Positions 1 to 6,031 are shown, counted from the first letter of the stretch. The stretch is DNA of 7,049 nt from Candidatus Zixiibacteriota bacterium (GCA_016213305.1 JACRAV010000039.1:1-7049), one strand, 5' to 3'. The notes: generated by a model not told the origin, from the letters alone. Made by a program: numbers and translations.

Positions 1-497
1 GATATTGCCTCAAGGATAAACCGGCACGTAGCGTCCCAGAGACTGTCGGCCTGCGGGAAAAGCATCTTGATCGGAATGTCGGGCAGGCCCGGTACGTAAG
101 CGATGAGCATGATTGCCCCTGGACGGGTTCCGGCCGGATCATCCCGCCTCTGCAACGAGACGAAAATCGAGCGATAGGTTCGGAAGTCGCCGTCCATAGC
201 GAACACGGCCGATCGGAGGGCCCCGTTGGTATCCAGGAACGTATTGATGGTATCATTCTTCAGGTATGAAAACCGGCCGAGCGAGATCGTCTGTCCCATA
301 TCGAAGGCGGTGTCCGCGACCGTCTGCTTCGACGCCCACAGTTCATACACTAGTCCGTTGGGAGGTGAAGGGAGATTAGCCGGCTCAAGGGTAAGCTCCG
401 AGCGCTTTATCGATGTGAGAATATCCTCTCTTTGACTGCACCCGGTCAGGATGAGCAAAAGAAGAGCAACGGCACTAACGGTGACAGTTCGACGCAT
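1..497 (-). CDS. Lipoprotein with RskA-like domain (C-terminus beyond left edge)
   Basis: The frame is open from an ATG at 497 to the window edge, 165 codons without a stop, so the C-terminus is missing. The N-terminus is a lipoprotein signal: MRR, a hydrophobic stretch at residues 7-17, and the lipobox LTGC with the lipidated Cys at 20. The mature part resembles the extracytoplasmic domain of anti-sigma-K factor RskA. It has an 'LEPANLPSPP' strand near 37-46, 'GLVYELW' at 48-54 (family pattern: Y-x-L-W), 'SLGRF' at 72-76, and 'FVSLQRRDDPAGTRPG' at 112-127 (family: VTxEP...P.G). The signal and start are clear: GGAGACC at 504-510 is a Shine-Dalgarno sequence 6 bases before the ATG, and a second purine-rich GGAGGAAGGG lies at 514-523. 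The RskA resemblance is by eye. In RskA the domain follows an anti-sigma domain and a membrane helix, and neither is present here, so a direct anti-sigma role is unlikely. It probably sits on the periplasmic face of a membrane. Confidence 0.75.
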   Translation of the reverse strand, partial: MRRTVTVSAVALLLLILTGCSQREDILTSIKRSELTLEPANLPSPPNGLVYELWASKQTVADTAFDMGQTISLGRFSYLKNDTINTFLDTNGALRSAVFAMDGDFRTYRSIFVSLQRRDDPAGTRPGAIMLIAYVPGLPDIPIKMLFPQADSLWDATCRFILEAI

Positions 498-570
498 GTA
501 TCTGGTCTCCAATCCCTTCCTCCTTCGATCACGCCCCGGCTAACCGCAAGTGGGGCAAACAACAGCCGCC

Positions 571-600
571 AATATACCCGCCCGGTCGGGAGACTGTCAA
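571..600 (-). promoter_or_regulatory. Sigma-70-type promoter for the leftward lipoprotein gene
   Basis: On the minus strand a perfect TTGACA -35 box (595-600) is followed after 18 bases by TATATT (571-576). Transcription would begin near 564 and leave a leader of about 65 bases before the ATG at 497. The -35 match is exact and the -10 differs from consensus at one position. The spacing is one base longer than the optimum. Confidence 0.6.
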
Positions 601-643
601 GCCATAATTTCCCGGTGTTTACCGGTTCCGGGCATCCAGACTA

Positions 644-672
644 TTGACGGCCAATCTCTCCACGGGTTTAAA
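644..672 (+). promoter_or_regulatory. Weak candidate promoter for the 740-3063 gene pair
   Basis: TTGACG (644-649) and TTTAAA (667-672) are 17 bases apart, on the plus strand and upstream of the GTG at 740. The -35 box matches five of six positions and the -10 box only four. The transcript leader would be about 60 bases. Together with the leftward promoter at 571-600, this makes 498-739 a divergent control region. A small hairpin (CCGGT, loop GTTT, ACCGG; 612-625) sits between the two promoters and could be a protein-binding site, but nothing ties it to a known regulator. Confidence 0.3.
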
Positions 673-739
673 GAAAACCTGCGGATATCCGATAAATCCG
701 TAAAAGGTTACCCAATCAACAGATATTGAGGATTGTGCC

Positions 740-2764
740 GTGAACACGTGCCCCAACTGCACTACCGAACTGGTTGTCGATGGCGGCGAACGTTGCCCCG
801 TGTGCAACGCCCTGCTGACACCGGAAACTCCGCCACCTGGCCCGCCCGCCGATGATGACTTGCGGTTTGATATTCAGGAGGCACACGGTGATCAGCGTGA
901 ATTGACCGGCCCCCCCCAGCTCAAATCACGCCGCAATGAACTCGAGATCGAAGATGAATCTCAAATGATGGCGAATCAATCTTCGCCCGTGATTCTCCCT
1001 ACGGCTGAAGAGTCGTTCACGGGATTTTCGCCGACCCCGTCGGCGGGGCCTGCCGAACCGGTCGCGCCAAAGTCGGACGAAGACCTGAACGGCATCAAAC
1101 GTTTGACGGCCGAGGAAGTAAGTTCCATTTCTAAATCTCTTTACGGCAATCGCACGTACATGTCCGACCAGGACAAGATCGCGGCCCTACGAAAAGTTGA
1201 TGCCTCAGCCCGAAGCGTCTCCCAGCGGAGCGCCGACGGGTCGGACAAGCCGGCCGCGCCGCGACGAACGCGCGGGATCGCGTGGTACTACAAGAACTGG
1301 ATTCAAGTGGTCGGCGAATCCGATCTGCGCGAACAAGACGAAATCACCATCCACGACCGCCAGTTTGTTCTGCGAAAAAAGCAGTTCAGCCCCAAGATGG
1401 TGCTGGCAATCGGGGGGCCTTTGGCGGCAATTCTGCTGTTTGTCGTCGGTTCGGTTTTGACACCGTCAATATCAGGCAAGGGACGCATTGTCGGTTGCGT
1501 GTTGGACAAGTACGGTCGTCCGCCTCAAGGTCCCGCCACCGTGAAGTTGCCGGACGATGACCTGACTGTCCAGACCAACGGTCAAGGGTTCTTTGTGACG
1601 GGTCCAGTAAAGAGTGGTGCCCACCGCATTGAGGTTACCGTCGGGAACGAAGTGGTTTCGTCGGACTTTGCGACAGTTGTCCCCAATGAAGTGACCACGA
1701 TTCGGCTCCGCTCGGCGCTACCACCCAGGCCGGCTCAGCCACTGACCCAGCAACAGGATTTACCGGAGGCACCATCATCGTCGGCGACGCCGCCACAGAC
1801 AGATATTCGACCGAGCCAGACCACTGCAGTCGTGACGCCTCCGGAATCCCCGCGATCGGCCGTCAAATCGACCTCCGATTCCAATGCGAAGCTGGTTCTA
1901 AAGGCCAACGTTGACGGTGCTACGCTGAAGTTAGGTAGCAAGGTCATAGGGGCCGGGAATCTCGCGTACACGCAATTGAAACCGGGACGGTACTTGTACA
2001 TGGTTAGCAAAACAGGTTACCAGTCGGTGGGAGGGTCGATTGAGCTTGCCGCCGGCAAAACGGCCACTCTTTCGGTCGAACTGACGCCCGTGGCGACCAA
2101 AAGCGCCGCTCGCCCAGCAGCCCCGTCCGAGACCCAGCACTATCAAGCCGGATTAGATGCCCTGGGGGCTTCCAATTTCGCCACGGCGGAAAAAGAATTT
2201 AGCGCGGCACTCCAGGTCAAACCGGATTTCGCCGCGGCGCTGGTGGGGCGGGGAAATGCCAAGTCACGGAGCGGGCGGAATGCCGATGCCGTCAGCGACT
2301 ATATCAGTGCCGCCGAACTCTATCGCTCGTCGGGTGATCCCAACAACGCCATGAAAGCATATAATCAAGCCATCCAGGCCGACAATGGTTCGGCCGCCGC
2401 TCTTCTCGGACGCGGGGACATCTACCTGGCCCGGGGCGAGGAAGTTGCCGCGATAACGGACTTTGAGGCCGTCATCGCTCTCGACAAACGAAACACCGAT
2501 GCCTATATCGGGCTCGGTCGCGCCCGGCTAGCTCAGGGGAATGCCAAACCCGCGTTGAAGCATTTCAAGGACGCGCGATCGCTTGAACCCAAAAATCCCG
2601 AAATCTATCAGTACCTGATGCTGTGCTACTTCGCCGACGACAATATGAAGGAAGCGAAGAAAGCTTACGATTCCTTCACCGAGGTCGCGTCGGCCGCGCA
2701 GGTCGCCCGGATCAAAAGGGATTCCAAGTACAGCGCCGTGCTCAGGGCAGTACAGGACAAGTGA
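740..2764 (+). CDS. Membrane protein: zinc ribbon, TM, CarboxypepD_reg-like, PEGA, TPR
   Basis: This is a 674-residue protein starting at GTG 740, with GAGGA (728-732) 7 bases upstream. Domains in order: a zinc ribbon at residues 4-22 (CPNC, then CPVC after 12-13 residues); a charged, proline-rich linker to about 178; a short beta-prone stretch at 181-213 ending in basic 'LRKK'; one membrane helix at about 219-241; a carboxypeptidase-regulatory-like beta domain at about 247-325 ('GRIVGCVLDKYGRP', 'TNGQGFF'); a second Pro/Ser/Thr linker to about 382; a PEGA domain at about 383-450 ('ANVDGATLKLGSKVIG', 'LKPGRYLYMVSKTGY'); and four to five TPR-like repeats at 466-650. The basic residues before the helix predict a cytoplasmic N-terminus with the beta domains and TPRs in the periplasm. 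PEGA and TPR modules usually bind other proteins or the cell wall, so a scaffold or envelope-sensing role is likely. No catalytic motif is visible. The stop overlaps the next ATG. Confidence 0.9.
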   Translation: MNTCPNCTTELVVDGGERCPVCNALLTPETPPPGPPADDDLRFDIQEAHGDQRELTGPPQLKSRRNELEIEDESQMMANQSSPVILPTAEESFTGFSPTPSAGPAEPVAPKSDEDLNGIKRLTAEEVSSISKSLYGNRTYMSDQDKIAALRKVDASARSVSQRSADGSDKPAAPRRTRGIAWYYKNWIQVVGESDLREQDEITIHDRQFVLRKKQFSPKMVLAIGGPLAAILLFVVGSVLTPSISGKGRIVGCVLDKYGRPPQGPATVKLPDDDLTVQTNGQGFFVTGPVKSGAHRIEVTVGNEVVSSDFATVVPNEVTTIRLRSALPPRPAQPLTQQQDLPEAPSSSATPPQTDIRPSQTTAVVTPPESPRSAVKSTSDSNAKLVLKANVDGATLKLGSKVIGAGNLAYTQLKPGRYLYMVSKTGYQSVGGSIELAAGKTATLSVELTPVATKSAARPAAPSETQHYQAGLDALGASNFATAEKEFSAALQVKPDFAAALVGRGNAKSRSGRNADAVSDYISAAELYRSSGDPNNAMKAYNQAIQADNGSAAALLGRGDIYLARGEEVAAITDFEAVIALDKRNTDAYIGLGRARLAQGNAKPALKHFKDARSLEPKNPEIYQYLMLCYFADDNMKEAKKAYDSFTEVASAAQVARIKRDSKYSAVLRAVQDK

Positions 2765-3063
2765 TGACTCCATCCCCGCGCCGACTCAACTGCTGGGAAT
2801 ACCGACTCTGCGGTCGAGAGCGCGGCGGCCTGATGGTGGATGTACTTGGTGAATGCCCGGTCTCCACGGCGATGAAATTTGATGGCCTCAATTCCGGGCA
2901 GGGAGCGGGGCGGGCATGTTGGCTGGTGGCCGGAACAGACTGCCAGACACACCAACCGGGAGGTCAGCCGGGTGTTTGTTGCCATCAATGCGAGTTCTAT
3001 CGACGAGTAGTGTCTGAGGAAGCAGAAAACGTGCAGGCCACGTTCGTCACCACACGATCATAG
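2764..3063 (+). CDS. Small cysteine-rich two-CW domain protein
   Basis: A 99-residue protein whose ATG (2764-2766) shares one base with the stop of the preceding gene (TGATG). AGGA at 2754-2757 lies 6 bases upstream. The frame stays open further upstream inside the previous gene, but the coupled ATG is the natural start because the conserved region begins at once. It has the signature of two-CW proteins: 'NCWEYRLCGRE' at 9-19, Cys31-Pro in the 'LGECP' segment, 'GRACW' at 49-53, Cys60, and a 'CCHQCEFY' end at 72-79. That gives eight cysteines in about 70 residues, including Cys-Trp pairs at 10-11 and 52-53. Spacing and density suggest metal binding or disulfides, though no metal is established. 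In other genomes this module occurs alone or fused to signalling proteins, and its role is unknown. There is no signal peptide, so it is probably cytoplasmic, on the same side as the partner's zinc ribbon. Confidence 0.85.
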   Translation: MTPSPRRLNCWEYRLCGRERGGLMVDVLGECPVSTAMKFDGLNSGQGAGRACWLVAGTDCQTHQPGGQPGVCCHQCEFYRRVVSEEAENVQATFVTTRS

Positions 3064-3074
3064 CCGACCGTCCT

Positions 3075-3716
3075 TTATTTGACCCTTGCGACAAAGCCCG
3101 AAGTCCCGAATTTCCTGGCCAGCTCGGCCCGAACACCTTCGGCAACGTCGGCCGACGAATATCTACCCACTCGCACCCGGTAATAGGTGATTTCACGTAC
3201 TACCGCAGTCGTTAGAAAGGCGGGATACCCCTTCAAAGTGTAGGTGGTCAGCATTTGTTCGGCGACCTCTCTATCCGGCGTGCTGGCAATCTGCACGACA
3301 AACTCGCCCAGCGCTTCGCCGCCACCAATCCCCCCTGCCGGCCTTCTTTCTTCTTCGGGAATGGCCCCCGCATCAGGCGCGGGAGCGGATTCATCCACCA
3401 TTGAAGTCAAACTGGAATCGCTGGAGGCGGATGTCGGTAATTGGTCGCCGGGAGTCGGCGTGCCGGAAATGGTCGAAGTATCGGCGACGACGGGTATGTC
3501 AGTCCGTGAAAGGGAGTCGATCGATGAACTAAGAGTCCGCGCGTTCGGGGAACTGTTGGCCCGCGACTCGGACATCGAATCGGAGTAAAGCTGGTTACGC
3601 ATCTTTTCTTCGAGCCGGGCCGCTTCTTTCTGTCTTTCTGAGCAGGACGCAAGGAGAGCGACGGTCAACGCCATCGCCCCGAGTGCCCGGAAAATAGTCG
3701 ATTCCATACCTATCAT
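3075..3716 (-). CDS. SPOR-domain lipoprotein
   Basis: A 213-residue lipoprotein if it starts at ATG 3716. The frame also allows TTG at 3728 and ATG at 3707, and none has an ideally spaced Shine-Dalgarno (GAGG lies at 3742-3745, rather far for all three), so the start is uncertain by a few residues. The signal helix at about 8-22 ends in the lipobox LASC with the lipidated Cys at 25. A charged segment ('ERQKEAARLEEKMRNQ') follows, then a long low-complexity Ser/Thr/Pro/Asp linker to about 130. Residues 137-213 form a SPOR domain: 'FVVQIAST', a helix 'REVAEQML', 'KGYPAFL', 'YYRVRVGRYSSADVAEG', and a final strand 'GFVARV'. SPOR domains bind denuded peptidoglycan glycan strands, typically at division sites. 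The gene converges on the two-CW gene with only 11 bases between the stops, and no clear hairpin is visible there. Confidence 0.9.
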   Translation of the reverse strand: MIGMESTIFRALGAMALTVALLASCSERQKEAARLEEKMRNQLYSDSMSESRANSSPNARTLSSSIDSLSRTDIPVVADTSTISGTPTPGDQLPTSASSDSSLTSMVDESAPAPDAGAIPEEERRPAGGIGGGEALGEFVVQIASTPDREVAEQMLTTYTLKGYPAFLTTAVVREITYYRVRVGRYSSADVAEGVRAELARKFGTSGFVARVK

Positions 3717-3765
3717 CAATTCTGGCAAAGAGTTCAGCCGACCTCACCGGTCACGCTCGCAGGTC

Positions 3766-3794
3766 TGTATAAAGCCCAGGACAGGTGAAGTCAA
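3766..3794 (-). promoter_or_regulatory. Promoter for the SPOR lipoprotein gene
   Basis: On the minus strand TTGACT (3789-3794) and TATACA (3766-3771) are separated by exactly 17 bases. Transcription would start near 3759, about 40 bases before the start-codon cluster at 3707-3728. Five of six -35 bases and four of six -10 bases match the sigma-70 consensus. Confidence 0.55.
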
Positions 3795-3826
3795 CTTAAA
3801 ACGAAAATTCGCGCCTAAAGAAACTC

Positions 3827-3853
3827 TTGTATTTGAGGTCTTGATTGTATAAC
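3827..3853 (+). promoter_or_regulatory. Probable promoter and short leader of the beta-synthase gene
   Basis: TATAAC (3848-3853) is a good -10 box on the plus strand. The only nearby -35 candidate is TTGTAT (3827-3832), 15 bases away, which is weak and short-spaced. Transcription would begin around 3860, just ahead of the Shine-Dalgarno GAGGGA (3867-3872), so the leader would be very short. The -10 call is firmer than the -35. Confidence 0.35.
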
Positions 3854-3878
3854 CTTTCGCCGGATTGAGGGACAGAAT

Positions 3879-4868
3879 ATGAAAATGTGTGATGGCATCC
3901 TTGACTTGATCGGACGCACCCCACTGATGCGTCTGCGCACCGGAATTCCTGAAGGCGTAATTGCGGCCGTTAAATTGGAGTTCCAAAACCCGACCGGGTC
4001 GGTGAAAGACCGGATGGCGTACCATATTGTGCGCAAGGCGCTCAATGCCGGCAAACTGAAAGCCGGCGACACGATTATCGACAACACTTCGGGCAATACC
4101 GGCTCATCGCTGGCCATGGTCGCCAGCGTCTATGGATTAAAGGCCATTTTGGTCACCCCGGACAAGACCAGTCAGGAGAAGATTGACCTGATCAGATCAT
4201 TCGGCGCCGAGGTGATTGTCACGCCGGCCGAAGCCGGTCACCACGATCCGGCCGGGTGCTACATGGTTGCCCGGGAACTGGCCAAAAAGCACGGCTATTT
4301 TGATGTGGACCAATACGACAGTCAGGACAATGTGGAGGCCCATTACCTTTCGACCGGCCCGGAAATCTGGGATGATACCGGGGGACGGATCACCCACTTT
4401 GTGGCGGGAATCGGGACCGGCGGGACATTCTCGGGCACGGCCCGTTTTCTCAAGGAGCGCAATCCCCGGATGAAAGCGATTGCGGTTGATCCCGAGGGCT
4501 CGATATTCGCCGCCTATATCCGGGATCGGCGGGAGACTGAAGGTCATACCTACAAAGTTGAAGGAATCGGATCGGATGTCATCACCAAGGCGCTACACCC
4601 CGAACTGGCCGACGAGGTGATCACGGTCTCTGATAAGGACAGCTTCACGCGGGCGCGTCTGATCGCCAGGACCGAGGGGATTTCAGGCGGTGGTTCGGCG
4701 GGGAGTGTCGCCGTCGCCATGGAACAGGTCGCCCGATCGGCTGAAAAGGGAGCGGTAATTGTCGGGATTTTCGCCGACGCCGGCATCCGATACCTCAGCA
4801 AGTGCTACAACGATGATTGGATGCGAAAGCAGGGATTCCTGGCGGCGCAAACCGAGGAGACGCTATAA
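3879..4868 (+). CDS. PLP-dependent cystathionine beta-synthase / cysteine synthase family enzyme
   Basis: A 329-residue fold-type II PLP enzyme starting at ATG 3879, with GAGGGA 6 bases upstream. These enzymes replace the beta-substituent of serine or an activated serine with a thiol: homocysteine gives cystathionine, sulfide gives cysteine. Visible active-site elements are 'NPTGSVKDR' with the Schiff-base lysine at 43, the substrate loop 'TSGNTG' at 70-75, the phosphate-binding 'GTGGT' at 179-183, and 'GGGSAG' at 270-275. The C-terminal half matches the CBS subtype better than CysK: 'DPEGS' at 204-208, 'YKVEGIGSD' at 225-233, 'RYLSKCYNDDWM' at 304-315. Length equals the catalytic core. The N-terminal heme region and the C-terminal CBS-pair regulatory domain of vertebrate CBS are absent, so no S-adenosylmethionine control is expected. 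Which thiol and which activated serine it uses cannot be read from sequence. No signal peptide: cytoplasmic. It is followed after one base by a DUF1573-like gene. Confidence 0.9.
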   Translation: MKMCDGILDLIGRTPLMRLRTGIPEGVIAAVKLEFQNPTGSVKDRMAYHIVRKALNAGKLKAGDTIIDNTSGNTGSSLAMVASVYGLKAILVTPDKTSQEKIDLIRSFGAEVIVTPAEAGHHDPAGCYMVARELAKKHGYFDVDQYDSQDNVEAHYLSTGPEIWDDTGGRITHFVAGIGTGGTFSGTARFLKERNPRMKAIAVDPEGSIFAAYIRDRRETEGHTYKVEGIGSDVITKALHPELADEVITVSDKDSFTRARLIARTEGISGGGSAGSVAVAMEQVARSAEKGAVIVGIFADAGIRYLSKCYNDDWMRKQGFLAAQTEETL

Positions 4869-4869
4869 A

Positions 4870-5562
4870 GTGCTCGCTAATGTTATCCGCCTTTCTCTCG
4901 CTGTTCTTCTCCTGTCCGCGACGGCCGCAGGTCAGGCCCGCAATGACTTGTACTCTCCGGAGCCGGAATGGGATTATGGCGAAGTCGGCATCGACTTTGA
5001 GATCTATCACGTTTTCAAGCTGGTTAACGCCAGCCCCAAGCCGATTCACCTGGATTCTGTGCAGGCCCCCTGTGATTGCTCCTGGGTGAAGATTTCCGAC
5101 TCTGCCCTACAGCCGGGCGATACCTGTCTGGTGACGCTCAAGTTCAGCACCAAGGATTTTTACGGGCGAACCACCAAGGTAATCGAAGTCCATTGGCAGG
5201 ATCCGCGGCCCAGGTACCTTCAGTTGACCTATAGCGCGACCGTGGGACAATTCTTTGGCGCCGTCAAGCCGGAACCGGTATCGCTGTTCCTTATTCCCGG
5301 TCAGGCCACCCGAAAACTATCGATCTCCAATCCGAAACTTCCCCGTATCGAGCTTGATGGCGTGGATATGCACGGTGATTTTGCCGACATCAAGACCATT
5401 AAGGCGGAGGCGGCGATGGGGCGCAGTCTGGAGCTTGAGCTGACCGCTCACCCGTCGCTCAAGGCGGGAACCTATGTGGGCAACGTGCGGTTGAGTATAG
5501 CGGTGGAAGGAGAAAAGCGACCATTGTTGATTACGATACCGATTAAGATCGTCCGTTATTAG
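4870..5562 (+). CDS. Secreted DUF1573-like Ig-fold protein
   Basis: A 230-residue protein starting at GTG 4870, one base after the stop of the beta-synthase gene, with GAGGAGA (4854-4860) 9 bases upstream inside that gene. The frame extends further upstream, but this start gives a clean signal peptide: Arg7, a hydrophobic core at 8-17, and a small-residue region 'SATAAGQA' for signal peptidase I cleavage near 20-23. The mature part begins 'WDYGEV' (34-39) and then shows the DUF1573 pattern: 'VFKLVNASPKPIHL' at 48-61, the 'PCDCSW' segment at 67-72 (the usual CGC replaced by CDC), 'LQPGD', and 'VTLKFSTKDFYGRTTK'. A second beta-rich half ends with a 'GTYVGNVRLSI' strand. The family is periplasmic or surface-exposed with no settled function. 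Tight coupling suggests co-expression with the synthase, though one partner is cytoplasmic and the other exported. Confidence 0.85.
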   Translation: MLANVIRLSLAVLLLSATAAGQARNDLYSPEPEWDYGEVGIDFEIYHVFKLVNASPKPIHLDSVQAPCDCSWVKISDSALQPGDTCLVTLKFSTKDFYGRTTKVIEVHWQDPRPRYLQLTYSATVGQFFGAVKPEPVSLFLIPGQATRKLSISNPKLPRIELDGVDMHGDFADIKTIKAEAAMGRSLELELTAHPSLKAGTYVGNVRLSIAVEGEKRPLLITIPIKIVRY

Positions 5563-5598
5563 CGAGAAGCGGTACAGACCTAAATCGCCAGATGGAGC

Positions 5599-5627
5599 TT
5601 GACAATCACCGGACCTGCTGATATATA
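5599..5627 (+). promoter_or_regulatory. Near-consensus sigma-70 promoter with no downstream ORF
   Basis: A perfect TTGACA (5599-5604) is followed after exactly 17 bases by TATATA (5622-5627). This is the best promoter-like sequence in the window. The expected start is about 5634. No credible open frame follows before the convergent ferredoxin gene, so it most likely drives a non-coding RNA. The box and following bases (TTGACAATC) are the same as in the tRNA promoter at 6441-6468. Confidence 0.65.
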
Positions 5628-5644
5628 GAAGACAGACAACTGAC

Positions 5645-5720
5645 GAGGGTGACTCTCTGCTGTCCCTGGGTAGTTTCCTAGCCCCCTCTACCCAACCAGA
5701 GTAGCGCCCTCTAATTTTTT
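5645..5720 (+). terminator. Hairpin followed by U-tract
   Basis: The 12-bp interrupted outer stem (arms 5645-5656 and 5698-5711) sits next to TAATTTTTT at 5712-5720. This has the form of an intrinsic terminator, although the span between arms is larger than usual. It would end the beta-synthase/DUF1573 transcript, or the small RNA that starts at about 5634. Confidence 0.45.
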
Positions 5721-5737
5721 GGGGCAGACCCTCCGGC

Positions 5738-5775
5738 AAAAAAAAAGGCCGCCATAAGGCGGCCTTTCATTTTTC
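5738..5775. terminator. Bidirectional intrinsic terminator
   Basis: A perfect 10-bp stem (AAAGGCCGCC at 5744-5753, GGCGGCCTTT at 5758-5767) with an ATAA loop. On the minus strand it is followed by a run of nine T, starting within the stem, and lies 20 bases past the ferredoxin stop, so it is the ferredoxin terminator. On the plus strand the tail TTTCATTTTTCATT serves transcripts arriving from the left. Confidence 0.85.
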
Positions 5776-5786
5776 ATTCGAGCGAA

Positions 5787-5972
5787 TTAGGCCTTGATGA
5801 TACAATCCACAGGGCAGACGGCCACGCAATGCTGACCATCGGGCTGATCCTCGCACTCGTTGCACGTGCCGGCGTCGATAATGTATATGTCGCCCTCGGC
5901 AATTGAATTGGTCGGGCACTCCGGCAGGCAAAGTCCGCAGGCCGTGCACTCATCGGTTATCTTCATCGCCAT
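5787..5972 (-). CDS. 2[4Fe-4S] ferredoxin, Allochromatium (YfhL-like) type
   Basis: A 61-residue ferredoxin starting at ATG 5972, with GGAGG (5983-5987) 10 bases upstream. A second ATG at 5966 is two codons further in, and the longer open frame to 6083 has no conservation-like content and no ribosome site. Two cluster motifs are visible: Cys9-x2-Cys12-x2-Cys15-x3-Cys19-Pro, and Cys37-x2-Cys40-x8-Cys49-x3-Cys53-Pro. The eight-residue gap in the second motif, where clostridial ferredoxins have two, together with 'CPVDCIIK' near the end, marks the Allochromatium vinosum-type ferredoxins, which carry two clusters with unusually low and split potentials. A ninth cysteine, Cys57, lies in that end motif, as in the family. 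It is a soluble electron carrier whose partner is not indicated by the neighbours. It is monocistronic, with its own promoter and terminator. Confidence 0.95.
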   Translation of the reverse strand: MAMKITDECTACGLCLPECPTNSIAEGDIYIIDAGTCNECEDQPDGQHCVAVCPVDCIIKA

Positions 5973-6002
5973 GTTACTCAAACCTCCACACTGTTGCGTT
6001 GT

Positions 6003-6017
6003 CGGCCCACCGGGCCG
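6003..6017 (-). promoter_or_regulatory. Hairpin in the ferredoxin mRNA leader
   Basis: A perfect 6-bp GC stem with a 3-base loop lies between the predicted transcription start and the GGAGG site. There is no U-tract after it, so it is not a terminator. It could protect the 5' end of the message or be chance in GC-rich DNA. Confidence 0.25.
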
Positions 6018-6031
6018 CTGATATCGCGGTG

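Larger units (their letters stand above)
5634..5775 (+). ncRNA. Candidate structured small RNA, unrecognised family
   Basis: The transcript would begin near 5634, after the promoter at 5599-5627. It can fold into a long hairpin: 5645-5651 pairs with 5705-5711 (7 bp, one G-U), 5652-5656 with 5698-5702 (5 bp, with a two-base bulge at 5703-5704), and 5667-5673 with 5688-5694 (7 bp) around a 14-base C-rich loop. TAATTTTTT follows at once (5712-5720), so RNAs of about 85 bases could end here. A competing fold pairs 5645-5650 with 5728-5733 and 5660-5666 with 5721-5727, 13 bp in all, which breaks the base of the first hairpin. Readthrough RNAs would end at the 5744-5767 terminator, about 140 bases. 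The hairpin can also terminate the upstream operon. I see no SRP, tmRNA, RNase P or known riboswitch core. A 6S-like RNA is conceivable, but this one is short for that. Confidence 0.5.

Noticed and set aside
432..647. Rightward 71-codon frame in the divergent control region
   Set aside because: It overlaps the 5' end and promoter of the leftward lipoprotein gene. Its composition is not protein-like and there is no convincing ribosome site.
2665..2988. Leftward 107-codon frame opposite the two-CW gene
   Set aside because: It lies antisense to two genes with clear family motifs, and its translation shows no recognisable pattern.
5668..5702. Hairpin loop containing CCTAGC resembling a preQ1-I riboswitch
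   Set aside because: There is no A-rich tail after the stem to pair with the loop, and no queuosine gene follows in cis. The similarity is limited to a few bases.
5317..5739. Leftward 140-codon frame crossing the DUF1573-like gene and the small-RNA region
   Set aside because: It is antisense to a recognised gene and its 5' part reads through the RNA hairpin and promoter. There is no plausible start signal.
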